NCBI RefSeq assembly: GCF_001641335.1
Contig: NZ_LVEM01000001.1
Span: forward strand, 2,390,056-2,454,055
Direction: 5' to 3'
DNA from: Bradyrhizobium stylosanthis
GTDB lineage: Bacteria; Pseudomonadota; Alphaproteobacteria; Rhizobiales; Xanthobacteraceae
Length of the DNA stretch: 64,000 bases
Position 1 is the stretch's first letter, and each line of letters starts with the position of its first letter. The notes beneath the pieces were generated by a model. That model saw nothing but the letters and a program-made list of their open reading frames with translations, searched no databases and was not told the origin of the DNA. Position numbers and translations under genes: made by a program. This document shows positions 51,640 through 61,226 of the stretch, in pieces.

Positions 51640-53373
51640 ATGCGGCTGAAGGTCATTCGAACAGCTACTATCGAAGCGGAACCGCGCCCAAACATCTGGG
51701 ACATCGTGGCGCTGATCCTGGTCATTGGGGCGATGGTTCTTATCGTCTATGGCGTCAAGCAGACCACCGCACCGCTATCAGAGCTCGAGCGCACTCCACT
51801 CTCGCTCGATCCGGCGACTCTGCCGCTCTACGCATTGCGCACCACGATACGGATGCTGGCCGCCATCGTGTGCTCGACGATCTTCACGTTCATTTACGCC
51901 GCCGTTTCAGCCAAGAGCCGGCGGGCGGAGATGGTGCTGATCCCCCTTCTCGACATCCTGCAATCGGTACCAATCCTTGGCTTCCTGACCTTCACGGTCA
52001 TCTTCTTCCTGAACCTGTTTCCGGGCCAGGTACTAGGCGCAGAGCTCGCATCCGTGTTCGCGATCTTTACGAGCCAGGCCTGGAACATGACTTTCAGCAT
52101 GTACCAGTCGCTGCGCAACGTGCCAAAAGACCTTGAAGAAGTCATACAGAGCTTTCATCTGTCCGGATGGCAGCGCTTTTGGCGGCTGGACGTGCCCTTC
52201 GCGATGCCAGGTCTGATCTGGAATGCGATGATGTCGATGTCCGGGGGCTGGTTCTTCGTGGTCGCATCGGAGGCGATCAATGTCGGCAACACCACTGTGA
52301 CCCTGCCGGGCATCGGTTCTTACGTTGCGCTGGCGATCCAGCAGCGCGATCTCTCGGCGATCTTCTACGCCATTCTGGCGATGTTCCTCGTCATCACCGC
52401 CTATGATCAATTGCTGTTCCGGCCCATCATCGCCTGGGCCGACAAATTCCGCTTTGAGCAGACGGCGTCCGGCGAACCACCGACTTCCCTGATGGTCGAC
52501 TTGTTTCGCCGGACCCGGGCCCTGCGTGCGGTGACGTGGCCCTTTTCCGCCATCAATCGCGCGATCTGGAATTTGCGCATTTCCCTCCCTCAACTGGGGG
52601 CACCGGCAAAGAGCAAAGGCCGGCCGTCTCGACTGATCGATGGTCTTTGGGTTGCCGCTATCCTCGCAGGCACGGCCTACGCCGCATGGCTGACCTATCG
52701 CTATCTCTCCGCCAGCCTTGGGCTAAACGATGTTTTCATCGCGATCCGTAACGGGCTGATCACGCTGTTGCGCGTCATCGTCCTGATCAGCCTCGCAACC
52801 CTGATCTGGGTGCCGATCGGCGTTTGGATCGGCTTGCGTCCAAAAATAGCCGAACGCATCCAGCCGCTGGCTCAATTTCTCGCGGCGTTTCCAGCCAATC
52901 TCGCCTTTCCGGTCTTTGTCGTCGGCATTGTCAGCTTCAGGCTCAATCCCGATGTCTGGCTGAGCCCGCTGATGATCCTGGGCACGCAATGGTACATCCT
53001 GTTCAACGTCATCGCCGGTGCCAGCGCCTTTCCGAGCGATCTGCGCGAGGCCGCGAACAGTCTTCATCTCGGCGGATGGCGGTGGTGGTTCAAGGTGATC
53101 CTCCCGGGCATCTTCCCTTACTATGTCACTGGCGCCATCACCGCTTCCGGCGGCTCCTGGAACGCGTCGATCGTTGCCGAAGTCGCGAGCTGGGGCGACA
53201 CACATCTGAACGCCACGGGACTGGGCGCCTATATTGCATCTGCGACCGAAGCCGGTGATTTCCCGCGGGTGATCCTGGGCATAGCCACGATGTGCATCCT
53301 GGTGACGCTATTCAATCGACTGGCCTGGCGACCGCTCTACGCCTTCGGCGAGCGCCGCCTGCGGCTTGGCTGA
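51640..53373 (+). CDS. NitT/TauT-type ABC permease with two fused permease halves
   Basis: The 577-residue protein contains two binding-protein-dependent permease domains: the first with ILQSVPILGFLTFTVIFFL and a conserved LEEVIQSFHLSGWQRFWRL loop, the second with LREAANSLHLGGWRWWFKVILPG. Each has about six helices, so one chain can form the whole channel. Anion transporters such as NrtB/SsuC are relatives. No substrate-binding protein gene is present in the operon. Confidence 0.88.
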   Translation: MRLKVIRTATIEAEPRPNIWDIVALILVIGAMVLIVYGVKQTTAPLSELERTPLSLDPATLPLYALRTTIRMLAAIVCSTIFTFIYAAVSAKSRRAEMVLIPLLDILQSVPILGFLTFTVIFFLNLFPGQVLGAELASVFAIFTSQAWNMTFSMYQSLRNVPKDLEEVIQSFHLSGWQRFWRLDVPFAMPGLIWNAMMSMSGGWFFVVASEAINVGNTTVTLPGIGSYVALAIQQRDLSAIFYAILAMFLVITAYDQLLFRPIIAWADKFRFEQTASGEPPTSLMVDLFRRTRALRAVTWPFSAINRAIWNLRISLPQLGAPAKSKGRPSRLIDGLWVAAILAGTAYAAWLTYRYLSASLGLNDVFIAIRNGLITLLRVIVLISLATLIWVPIGVWIGLRPKIAERIQPLAQFLAAFPANLAFPVFVVGIVSFRLNPDVWLSPLMILGTQWYILFNVIAGASAFPSDLREAANSLHLGGWRWWFKVILPGIFPYYVTGAITASGGSWNASIVAEVASWGDTHLNATGLGAYIASATEAGDFPRVILGIATMCILVTLFNRLAWRPLYAFGERRLRLG

Positions 53374-53386
53374 CGAGGAGACAACA

Positions 53387-54691
53387 ATGCTCGATCAACC
53401 GTCTGCGCTCATCGACATCCGCGGCGTCTGCCGCTCATTTCCGAAAGGCAGCGGCGAACAACTGCTGGTGCTGGAGAGGGTCGATCTGACGATCCGCAGC
53501 GGCGAGATCGTCGGCCTGCTCGGCCGCTCCGGCTCCGGCAAATCCACGCTGCTGCGGATTATCGCCGGCCTGCTCGCCCCGTCCACGGGACGCGCGACCT
53601 GCCGGGGCGAGATCATCGCAGGACCGCCGAACGGCGTCGCCATGGTGTTTCAGTCTTTCGCGCTGTTTCCCTGGCTGACGGTGCTGCAAAACGTCGAGCT
53701 CGGGTTGGAGGCGCTTGGTGTCGACGCGACCGAACGGCGCAAGCGCGCCCTCGCGGCGATCGACCTGATCGGCCTCGACGGATTTGAATCGGCCTTTCCC
53801 AGGGAATTGTCGGGCGGCATGTGTCAGCGCGTCGGCTTTGCCCGCGCGCTGGTGGTGCATCCCGACCTGCTGCTGATGGACGAACCCTTCTCGGCGCTCG
53901 ACGTGCTGACCGCCGAGACGCTGCGTACCGACCTGATCGATCTCTGGATCGAAGGCCGCCTGCCGATCAAGTCGGTCCTGATGGTGACGCACAATATCGA
54001 GGAAGCGGTGCTGATGTGCGACCGTATCCTGGTGTTCTCGTCGAACCCTGGCCGTGTCGCCGCCGAGATCAAGGTCGAGCTGCCCCATCCGCGCAACCGG
54101 CTCGATCCGCATTTCCGCCTGCTCGTCGACAGCATCTATGCGCGTATGACCCAGCGCTCGGAGCCCAAGGCGCCCGCGATCGAAGGCATCCCGAGCACCG
54201 GCGTCGGCATGACCTTGCACCACGTATCGTCCAATGTGCTGTCCGGGCTGATCGAGACGCTGGCCAACGCGCCCTACAACGGACACGCCGACCTGCCGGA
54301 TCTGGCGAGCCAGCTTCAGCTCGAAGCGGACGAGATCCTTCATCTCGGCGAGTCGCTGCAGCTGTTGCGGTTGGCCCAGCTCAGTGAGGGCGATTTAGTG
54401 CTCACCGAAGCAGGCAAGCGCTTCGCCCATCTCGAAACCGACGCGCGCAAGAGGCTCTTCGCCGAGCATCTCGTCACTTACGTGCCGTTGATGGGATTGA
54501 TCCGCCGCGTTCTGGACGAGCGTCCCACGCATACCGCACCTGCGGCGCGCTTTCGGAACGAGCTCGAAGACTACATGTCGGAGGACTATGCCGCCGAGAC
54601 GCTTAAGACGATCGTCTCTTGGGGGCGCTATTCCGAGCTACTCGCTTATGACGAGCAGTCCGAGACCTTCAGCCTGGAAAACCCGGGCTGA
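53387..54691 (+). CDS. NitT/TauT-type ABC ATPase with C-terminal AAA-associated domain
   Basis: The 434-residue protein has an ABC ATPase (Walker A GRSGSGKST, Q-loop VFQSFALFPWLTV, signature LSGGMCQRVGFARAL, Walker B LLLMDEPFSALD) and a 160-residue extension beginning near GVGMTLHHVSSNVLSGLIE, the ABC-associated C-terminal domain. The Gln of the LSGGQ signature is Met here, as in some relatives. ATG 53387 has GAGGAG. The extension may sense substrate in place of a binding protein. Confidence 0.88.
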   Translation: MLDQPSALIDIRGVCRSFPKGSGEQLLVLERVDLTIRSGEIVGLLGRSGSGKSTLLRIIAGLLAPSTGRATCRGEIIAGPPNGVAMVFQSFALFPWLTVLQNVELGLEALGVDATERRKRALAAIDLIGLDGFESAFPRELSGGMCQRVGFARALVVHPDLLLMDEPFSALDVLTAETLRTDLIDLWIEGRLPIKSVLMVTHNIEEAVLMCDRILVFSSNPGRVAAEIKVELPHPRNRLDPHFRLLVDSIYARMTQRSEPKAPAIEGIPSTGVGMTLHHVSSNVLSGLIETLANAPYNGHADLPDLASQLQLEADEILHLGESLQLLRLAQLSEGDLVLTEAGKRFAHLETDARKRLFAEHLVTYVPLMGLIRRVLDERPTHTAPAARFRNELEDYMSEDYAAETLKTIVSWGRYSELLAYDEQSETFSLENPG

Positions 54692-54972
54692 GAATTCCCA
54701 GTACCGCCAGGTCAAGGAAGTGAGTGATCAAAAGCGTTTCTCGTCCTGTTTGCATGGCGGTCTAGCACCGGTTTGTTCGATTGATTGCAAACGGGCTTGG
54801 GGCGCGCGCCATCAGAGGCACGGATCAGGGCTCGCGGCTTTGTCTTGGGAGCAAGGGCGACTTGCCCGATACCCAAAATTGGCCAAGTTGACCCCAAACC
54901 TCCGCTTTGCCTGGAGGCGCGGACAACGTTCAGCATTGGCGGCTGATCATCACTTGGAGACCGCATTTTCTG

Positions 54973-55806
54973 ATGCCCGAGAACCACACGCTCGTCGAGA
55001 AGTTCCTTTGCCGATCTATTGTGCGAGATGATCGGCTTTGGGGCCTGATGTAGCTGGATGTCGAAAGCCAAACCGGGGCCGCTTATGGCGAGAAGACCCC
55101 GAGCGTCTGGCCCAGCGCAATGGCTAGCGCGACCGAATCTGGGAGACCCGCGCCGGCGCAGTCGAACTGCGCATCCCGATGCGCAAGGGCTCCTACATCC
55201 CCCGCCTGCTGGAGCCGCCCCGGATCGCCGAGAAGGCGCTGACCGAGTGGTGCAGGAGGCCTATGTGCAGGGCGTCTCGACCCGTTCAGCAGACGACCTG
55301 GTGCAAGCGATGGGCAGGACCGGCATCTCAAAGAGCGAAGTCACCCGGCTCTGCGGCGAGATCGACGACAAGGAAGGCCTTCCTTGCCGGTCAGATCGAG
55401 GGTGACTGGCCGTATCTGTGGATCGACGCCACCTACGTGAAGGTGCGTCAGAATGGCCGCATCGTATCTGTCGCGGTGATTGCCGCGGGTGGCGTTAACA
55501 GCGACCGGCAGGCGCAAGGTTCTCGGCATGGAGATTGGACCGTCCGAGAACCGAGACGTTCTGGACGGCGTTCCTGCGCAAGCCCGCTCGCCGCGGCCTG
55601 CGCGGGGTCAAGCTCGTCGTCTCCGATGCTCATGAGGGCATCAAGCCGCCGTGGCCAAGGTGCTCAATGCAATTGGCAGCGGTGCCGCGTGCGCTTCACG
55701 CGCAGCGCACTGGCCCATCTAGTCTAGAGCGGCCGGCGCGTCGTCTCGGCCTTCATCGCTACCGCGGCCGCCCAGGACGATGCCGAGGCCGCTCGCCCGG
55801 AGATCG
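54973..55806 (+). pseudogene. IS256-family transposase remnant
   Basis: Frameshifted and stop-broken IS256 transposase, in order: MPENHTLVEKFLCRSI (54973), LDVESQTGAAYGEKTPERLA, WETRAGAVELRIPMRKGSY, EGDWPYLWIDATYVKVRQN (with the first catalytic Asp), ARRGLRGVKLVVSDAHEGI (second Asp), and RRVVSAFIATAAAQDDAEAA near the end. The C-terminal part with the catalytic Glu is missing. The element is inactive. Upstream of it, 54692-54972 shows nothing recognisable. Confidence 0.8.
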
Positions 55807-55973
55807 GTGTGCAGGAACTGGCGGAGCTTTGTGATGTCGGCGCGCTGGTCAATCATCACCACGTCGGACGTGCCGGTTGTCAGGGCGAGATAGCCGATGG
55901 TGGCGAGACCGAATGCGACCTTCAGTCCGCAGGCGCGAATGACGATTGCGGGCGCCTTCTCTTTTTGCGACAA
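55806..55973 (-). pseudogene. Truncated membrane-protein fragment next to IS256
   Basis: A minus-strand frame reads KAPAIVIRACGLKVAFGLA, then a hydrophobic helix and SDVVMIDQRADITKLRQFL before it runs into IS256 sequence. The coding character is good but the family is not known. It is probably a gene cut by the insertion. The following stretch to 56375 holds no gene that I can support. Confidence 0.35.
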
Positions 55974-56375
55974 TGCTACTCCCTGCGGGTGCCTGGGGCC
56001 TGGATGGTCCTTCAAAGCAGATCCCCCAGCGCGCAAGCCACCTTCCGCCCATTCCCCATCTAGATTCGATGCGGTGGAGGAGCTGGAAACCGCCCCCCGC
56101 TGTTCAAGATGGACACGCTGCTGTTGCCAGACAGCAATGAACCCAATGTCCTTCTTCCGTCCGACCTCGACGGGACTGCACCCCGGGTGAGCTAATGCTC
56201 CACGCGCGCCCGTCTATGGATCGCGCAGCTTCCCTGGCGCTCGAGGACGGCGAACCTGCGCCTCACCGCGCGGCCGAATTGCGGGCCCGGGTCCTAACTC
56301 GCTTCAGCACTCGTTAACGAAACGGGCGTCAGGTCGGTTTAGCGGGACCAAAGCCTAAAAAATTTTTAGCCCCCT

Positions 56376-56404
56376 CTTGAAACCAAAAACGAGTTTGCTA
56401 ATTT
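56376..56404 (+). promoter_or_regulatory. Promoter of the hsp20-rpoH operon
   Basis: CTTGAA (56376-56381), 17 bases, TAATTT (56399-56404). The -35 fits both the alphaproteobacterial housekeeping sigma factor and RpoH (CTTGAAA). Transcription would start near 56411, giving a 109-base leader. Confidence 0.55.
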
Positions 56405-56410
56405 TTTCGT

Positions 56411-56519
56411 CGCCACCGAACGGTGGTGTCCGGGCGCCGCATGGGTCCGGGCCGTTGAGACGGGCACCGGTCGTGTCCGGTGCCGCTCGTAACCATCTTG
56501 CTCTTTGGAGGATTTGGCT
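56411..56519 (+). promoter_or_regulatory. ROSE-type RNA thermometer before hsp20
   Basis: The leader folds into a CCACCG-AA-CGGTGG hairpin (56413-56426), a GGCACCGG-6-CCGGTGCC hairpin (56463-56484) and a 3' stem in which TTGCT (56498-56502) faces GGAGG (56507-56511), the ribosome-binding site of hsp20. The TTGCT anti-SD motif before GGAGG, the leader length of about 110 bases and the small heat-shock gene behind it match the ROSE elements of Bradyrhizobium, which open at high temperature and allow translation. Confidence 0.8.
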
Positions 56520-56975
56520 ATGCGCACTTATGATTTCTCGCCCCTTTGGCGTTCGACGATTGGCTTCGACCGCCTTTTTGACCTCGCCGAAATGGCTCAG
56601 CGGGCCGGCGAGGACAACTATCCACCCTACAATATCGAACGGCTGTCTGAGGACCGCTACCAGATTTCGCTGGCGGTTGCTGGTTTTGCGCCCAACGAGA
56701 TCGCGATCACGGCCGAACAGAACGTGGTCACCATTGAGGGCAGCAAGGCGGAGAAGGCCGAGCGCGACTTTCTCTATCGCGGCATCTCGACCCGCAGCTT
56801 CAAGCGGCAGTTCAACCTGGCTGATTACGTTCAGGTGAAGAGCGCCGCATTCGACAATGGCCTGCTCAAGATCGAGCTGGTCCGGGAAATTCCGGAGGCC
56901 ATGAAGCCGCGTCGTATCGCAATCAACGGCATATCGACCGACAACGTCCAGAAATTGGAAGCGAAGGCAGCCTAA
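56520..56975 (+). CDS. Small heat-shock protein Hsp20 (IbpA-like)
   Basis: The 151-residue protein begins with MRTYDFSPLWRSTIGFDRLF, the class A rhizobial sHSP start, and has the alpha-crystallin domain (YNIERLSEDRYQISLAVAGF, ITAEQNVVTIEG, FKRQFNLADYVQ, FDNGLLKIELVREIPE). It binds unfolding proteins as large oligomers. The start is ATG 56520, eight bases after GGAGG of the thermometer; an earlier in-frame start would lie within the RNA structure. Confidence 0.93.
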   Translation: MRTYDFSPLWRSTIGFDRLFDLAEMAQRAGEDNYPPYNIERLSEDRYQISLAVAGFAPNEIAITAEQNVVTIEGSKAEKAERDFLYRGISTRSFKRQFNLADYVQVKSAAFDNGLLKIELVREIPEAMKPRRIAINGISTDNVQKLEAKAA

Positions 56976-57045
56976 GCAGGTTCCGACCGGCGCCGCGCGA
57001 GGCTTCGCGCGGCTGCTGCTCGTCGTCAATGCAAAGGAGGATACC

Positions 57046-57366
57046 ATGCGGCCGACGACCGCTGACGACAACGTCTTTGACTTCAATGCGCTCCTGCATC
57101 CCGGCACCACGTTCGAACATCCCAGGGATGTCGTGTGCCACACCGGCCTGACGACGGCCGAGAAGCGGGCAATTCTGGCATCCTGGGCGTCTGATGCATC
57201 GGCGATAGCATCATACCCGTCGCTCCGCTCGCCCGCCGGACTGAAGAAGCCCGTATCGATCGACGAAATCATCGAGGCGCTGTGCGAACTCGACGGCGGG
57301 CCCCGAAATCCTCCGGGTGGAAAGCCCTGTCGGCTGCGCTCGACCGAACGTGCCTTAGCGGCCTAA
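57046..57366 (+). CDS. Heat-shock-operon protein, 106 residues
   Basis: ATG 57046 follows AAAGGAGGAT. The protein has a core FDFNALLHPGTTFEHPRDVV, LTTAEKRAILASWASDASAI and VSIDEIIEALCEL, which recurs in the next gene. The fold seems to be short and helical. Function unknown; placement between hsp20 and rpoH points to a stress role. Confidence 0.7.
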   Translation: MRPTTADDNVFDFNALLHPGTTFEHPRDVVCHTGLTTAEKRAILASWASDASAIASYPSLRSPAGLKKPVSIDEIIEALCELDGGPRNPPGGKPCRLRSTERALAA

Positions 57367-57385
57367 GCCGGAAGGGGGACGAGCG

Positions 57386-57889
57386 ATGATCGAGGGAAAC
57401 CTTGAACGCCTGCGTGCCCATCGCGCCAATATTCGGCGCTACCGCAGGCTACTCGCGACGCGGCTGTCGGACCTGGAGCGAGAGTATATCGCACGCCGGA
57501 TGAGCGAAGAGCAGCGTTCCATGGAGGCTCTTTTGCAGGAGATGTTTCCCGATCGCCTCTCGCCGCAGATGGCTAGCCGACGAACAACGAGCCTGGAGAT
57601 CGCCGGGTTGCTGCATCCAGCCGAGGCGTTCGCTCGTCCAATGGACGTTGTCGATGATTGCGACCTCACATCGTACGAGAAACGGGCCATTCTATCGTCC
57701 TGGGCGGCGGATGCCTGCGCCGTGAAAGACAATTCCGAATTAGACGAGACAATCATCGGCACTGTGAGCTTCGACGACATCGTGGACGCCCTGCGCCTTC
57801 TAGAGTTCGATTCGAATCGAAAGACCGATGGCTCCAATCGAAAAGGGCGACGTGGCAGCCATGAGGCGGACGATAGTCCCGCCCTGTAG
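57386..57889 (+). CDS. Paralogue of the preceding protein with coiled-coil head, 167 residues
   Basis: Residues ~70-135 (SLEIAGLLHPAEAFARPMDVV, LTSYEKRAILSSWAADACAV, VSFDDIVDALRLL) match the core of the gene at 57046. The N-terminal 55 residues (RLRAHRANIRRYRRLL, LEREYIARRMSEEQRSMEAL) form a basic helical segment that may be a coiled coil. It lies 19 bases after its relative, so a tandem duplication is likely. Function unknown. Confidence 0.7.
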   Translation: MIEGNLERLRAHRANIRRYRRLLATRLSDLEREYIARRMSEEQRSMEALLQEMFPDRLSPQMASRRTTSLEIAGLLHPAEAFARPMDVVDDCDLTSYEKRAILSSWAADACAVKDNSELDETIIGTVSFDDIVDALRLLEFDSNRKTDGSNRKGRRGSHEADDSPAL

Positions 57890-57971
57890 ATCGATGCTTC
57901 TTATCGCTCTGCCGCGACTCTGACGAGAGCGCGGCAGAGACGGGAACATTCTTGAGCACTGCGAGAAGGAA

Positions 57972-58862
57972 ATGTCTCAAACTGTATCTCAGAGATTGCC
58001 GTCGCTCGGCCCCGGGCTGACGAACTATCTGGCGGAAATTCGCAAATTTCCGATCCTCACTCGGGAAGAAGAGACCACCCTTGGGAGGCGATGGCGAAAC
58101 CACGGCGATCGTGAAGCGGCTTATCACCTGGTGACAAGCCACCTGCGCCTCGTTGCGAAAATCGCCATGGGATATCGAGGTTATGGGTTACCCATTGCCG
58201 ATATCATTTCCGAGGGCAATGTCGGCCTGATGCAGGCCGTGCGACGATTCGATCCGGAGCGGGGCATCCGCCTTTCCACCTATGCCATGTGGTGGATCAA
58301 GGCGACGATTCAGGAGTTTGTGCTTCGCTCCTGGTCGCTGGTGAAGATCACGGCGGACGCTGCCCAGAAGAAATTATTCTTCAAACTGAGGCAATCCAAG
58401 AGTGCAATATCAGCCTTGGAGGACGGGGATCTGAGGCCGGAACAGGTCAAGACGATCGCCACTTACCTCAAGGTACCCGAACGTGAGGTCGTGAATATGG
58501 ACCGTCGCCTGCGTGGCGACCTGTCCCTGAATTTGCGTCACAACGATGCCGGTGACGACGGCGATGCCCTCGAACGGCTGGTTGATCCGTCGCCGACTCA
58601 TGACGTAGCGTTGGCCGACAATCAGGAACTGGCTCAACGGCGCCAAGCCTTGGCAGCAGCCATTGAGAAGCTAAGCCCCCGTGAAAGGCATATCTTCACA
58701 GCACGCCACTTGAGTGAAGATCCCCCGAGGCTCGAAGCGCTTGCCCTGGAGTATGGAATATCGCGGGAGCGAGTCCGCCAAATCGAGCAAAGGTCATTTG
58801 AAAAGGTACAGTCCGCGATGCTGGCAGCAGAAAGCCGATCTGGCGTGACTGTACGATGCTAA
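57972..58862 (+). CDS. rpoH: RNA polymerase heat-shock sigma factor (sigma-32)
   Basis: The 296-residue protein has sigma region 1.2 (LTNYLAEIRKFPILTREEE), region 2 (LVTSHLRLVAKIAMGYRGYGLPIADIISEGNVGLM in two blocks, then FDPERGIRLSTYAMWWIKA), the RpoH box region (KKLFFKLRQSK) and region 4 (LSPRERHIFTARHL, GISRERVRQIEQR). It directs transcription of heat-shock genes. Start ATG 57972. Last gene of the operon behind the thermometer, so both sHSP and sigma factor could respond to heat; in Bradyrhizobium rpoH genes lie near small heat-shock genes too. Confidence 0.93.
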   Translation: MSQTVSQRLPSLGPGLTNYLAEIRKFPILTREEETTLGRRWRNHGDREAAYHLVTSHLRLVAKIAMGYRGYGLPIADIISEGNVGLMQAVRRFDPERGIRLSTYAMWWIKATIQEFVLRSWSLVKITADAAQKKLFFKLRQSKSAISALEDGDLRPEQVKTIATYLKVPEREVVNMDRRLRGDLSLNLRHNDAGDDGDALERLVDPSPTHDVALADNQELAQRRQALAAAIEKLSPRERHIFTARHLSEDPPRLEALALEYGISRERVRQIEQRSFEKVQSAMLAAESRSGVTVRC

Positions 58863-58946
58863 CGCCGTTAAATCTTTGTCTGATGACCGCGAACGGCATG
58901 GCCGCGGCCGGGGCAATCTGCGCGGCACGTCATATCTCCGCATTTG

Positions 58947-59107
58947 AAACCGCTCGCCTGGCGCAACTGGACGTCGGTCCGGAAGGTCCGGGAAGGTGAG
59001 ACGACCAACGACATCTACGCGTTCCTGACGACGGAGCCGAACGCCGAGGTCGGTGCCATCCACCCCAAGGCAATCCATCTGCGGCTGCGTGGCAGAGTTC
59101 GCAGGTG
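58947..59107 (+). pseudogene. SRAP (YedK/HMCES-type) fragment
   Basis: A plus-strand frame without start encodes LAWRNWTSVRKVREGETTND and AFLTTEPNAEVGAIHPKAI, the C-terminal middle of SOS-response-associated peptidases, then diverges. The active-site cysteine part is missing. The remaining stretch to 59386 shows nothing that can be named. Confidence 0.6.
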
Positions 59108-59386
59108 AGCGTCCCAGAGAGACTTGAGAGGCCATGCTCTAGGCTGGCCTTCTGTCAAGCAACTGGGACATACCAACGGGAGGTTCCGGAGGCGCAAGCG
59201 CCGTAGAAGACCCAAAAGCATCTCACCAAGCCCTGACGACCAATTGCTGGCAGAGGTGGACTCGCGAGCAAATTGCACCTTAGGCCGGTGGGCGCGTGCC
59301 CCAAATTCGGATATCACAAAATATCGCTTGCTCCGTCGGGCAAAACAGGAGTTTATGGGGTGCTGGTATCTTCAATGGGAGCCAGC

Positions 59387-59608
59387 ATGATGACAGACGA
59401 TACGTCTTCCGAGCTTGCCAAGATCGCCAAGCTCAATGGCGACTTCAGGAGAAACTACGGAACCCTGCTCGGAGCATTTTTATATCTGCGCTCCATCAGT
59501 GCCGCGCGCGGCCGGTCCTGGCTTTGGGGCGGCTTAATTTCCGTCGCTTTTTCGGGTGGCCTGACGTGGCTATTGCGGCACGCCGGGGGTTGGCTGGACG
59601 GTCAATGA
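59387..59608 (+). CDS. Small membrane protein, 73 residues
   Basis: ATG 59387 with GGGAG upstream. The protein has a helical head (SSELAKIAKLNGDFRRNYGTLL) and one membrane helix (WGGLISVAFSGGLTWLL). It overlaps the 3' end of the serine recombinase gene on the other strand by 113 bases. Family unknown. Confidence 0.5.
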   Translation: MMTDDTSSELAKIAKLNGDFRRNYGTLLGAFLYLRSISAARGRSWLWGGLISVAFSGGLTWLLRHAGGWLDGQ

Positions 59609-61226
59609 GTTCCGCTGCCTCCCTTTTCCTGGAAGCCTGCGATGCCCAGCCCTCCAATCGCTGACGGAGCGCACTGATGAGAATAGCGAAGGTCTCGCAC
59701 CTGAATTCGCCGAACACACGATTCGAGATGCGAGTCCGCCCGTCCCTCGTCGCCCGTAGACTTACCGTCGGCAGGAGGAAGTAGTCCTTGATCCCCGCGT
59801 CGGCGGGATTCAACCTGACAATCAGGACCAGATCAGACTTCCTGTACTTGAGCCGCTGCATCTCCCATCTTGGGTTTGGGCCCGGATAGCTGTTGCCGTC
59901 GGAAACTGCTCGCGCGAGTGTCACCGACACGGTTACGATGCTGCTGACAGTTAGAAGCCGCAGCTCTTCCAGAAACGTGATGCTCCGGTGGCGCCGTTCG
60001 AGCTCGGCAATAATGTCTCGTGCAACTGAGGAGATGATGCGATTTGTCCTGGCTGCCGTCTCCTTGAAGCAATAGCGAGCCTTAGGTTCGAAACCGACGC
60101 GCCGAAAGACCTCGGCAAGGGATCCGAAGCGTTGGGCATAAGTCTTGTAATGAGGTATCCCCTTCGTGGTCATCATCAACTTCAATGACAGGTGGCCCTT
60201 CTTCCGCAACACTCGAGAAAGCCGGTCGAGCATCTCTTGATCTGCGATCACTCGCCCGTACTCGACCTCCTTAAGGCGGCGTTGCGCTCTCGCGAACAAT
60301 TTTGGCTCGATGACCCGCTGGAACGCATTGTTCCGGCGGACCCACATTTCCGAAGGATTGATGACTTGCTTCTCGCCGAGCTTCTGCGAACGCCGATTGT
60401 ATACCAAGTGACCAATGTACGCCTCGTTTTGGAGAGTGTTGCTGATGGTGAGCGAGGTCCAGAGCTTGCCGCGCGCATTGCGAATGCCGGCAGCGTTCAG
60501 CTCGACAGCGATCTGGGTTCTGGTCTTCCGCTCAACGACGAAGTCGTTGAAGATGCGCCGTATGACCTTCCGTTCGGATGCCGGGCCGGGAACGAGAATC
60601 GTGTGTTCACTCTTCAGGTTCTTCCGCTCGCCAAATTCGAGTACGCCCTTGGGTCTTTCATTTTCGCTGAGAAGCATGCGGCGTAAACCATATCCAGCGG
60701 GTCCCCCGCGCCAATAGCCCAATGTCACGACGTGGCACTGACCGAGGAAGACCTTCTTGGACAGTTGCTTGCTGTAATCGGCTGCAGCAACGCGCTTGAT
60801 GTTCTTGAGGACGATTGAGGCAAGGCTGCCGTCGTTCTCAAAGTCATCCGCGCAATAGTGGATTTGGATGCCGGCACGCTTGCAGATGAACTCGTAATAG
60901 GCGCTTTCGTCCACGTCCTGAAAGCGTCCCCAGCGCGTAATATCGTAGACGAGCACGCAGCCGAAATTGGCGCGCCCGAGCTGAACGTCGCGTATAAGAT
61001 CCTGCAGCCCTTCACGGCCGGTGATACGCAGACCACTTTTGCCGGAATCGGAATAGGTCCGGACGATTTCGATGCGGCGCCGGGCAGCGTAGGCAGCGAT
61101 CGCTGCCGATTGGTTCTCAATGGAGTACTTCTGTGCGTCAGTGGACATGCGGACGTACTGAGCCGCCCGAAGCCCGAGCACGGCCTTCGGTAGTTGAGAT
61201 CCGTGAACCACTAGAGCGTTGGTCAT
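59496..61226 (-). CDS. Large serine recombinase
   Basis: The 576-residue protein has a resolvase catalytic domain (AAQYVRMSTDAQKYSIENQ with the nucleophile Ser, then FGCVLVYDITRWGRFQD), a recombinase domain (RIFNDFVVERKTRTQIAVELN, WTSLTISNTLQNEAYIGHLVYN) and a C-terminal coiled-coil/basic tail. This class mediates directional integration of phages and islands. Start ATG 61226 with GGAGGCG; the frame is open to 61382. It marks a second mobile element, and att sites should lie nearby. Confidence 0.9.
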   Translation of the reverse strand: MTNALVVHGSQLPKAVLGLRAAQYVRMSTDAQKYSIENQSAAIAAYAARRRIEIVRTYSDSGKSGLRITGREGLQDLIRDVQLGRANFGCVLVYDITRWGRFQDVDESAYYEFICKRAGIQIHYCADDFENDGSLASIVLKNIKRVAAADYSKQLSKKVFLGQCHVVTLGYWRGGPAGYGLRRMLLSENERPKGVLEFGERKNLKSEHTILVPGPASERKVIRRIFNDFVVERKTRTQIAVELNAAGIRNARGKLWTSLTISNTLQNEAYIGHLVYNRRSQKLGEKQVINPSEMWVRRNNAFQRVIEPKLFARAQRRLKEVEYGRVIADQEMLDRLSRVLRKKGHLSLKLMMTTKGIPHYKTYAQRFGSLAEVFRRVGFEPKARYCFKETAARTNRIISSVARDIIAELERRHRSITFLEELRLLTVSSIVTVSVTLARAVSDGNSYPGPNPRWEMQRLKYRKSDLVLIVRLNPADAGIKDYFLLPTVSLRATRDGRTRISNRVFGEFRCETFAILISALRQRLEGWASQASRKREAAELIDRPANPRRAAIATSGHPKKRRKLSRPKARTGRARH

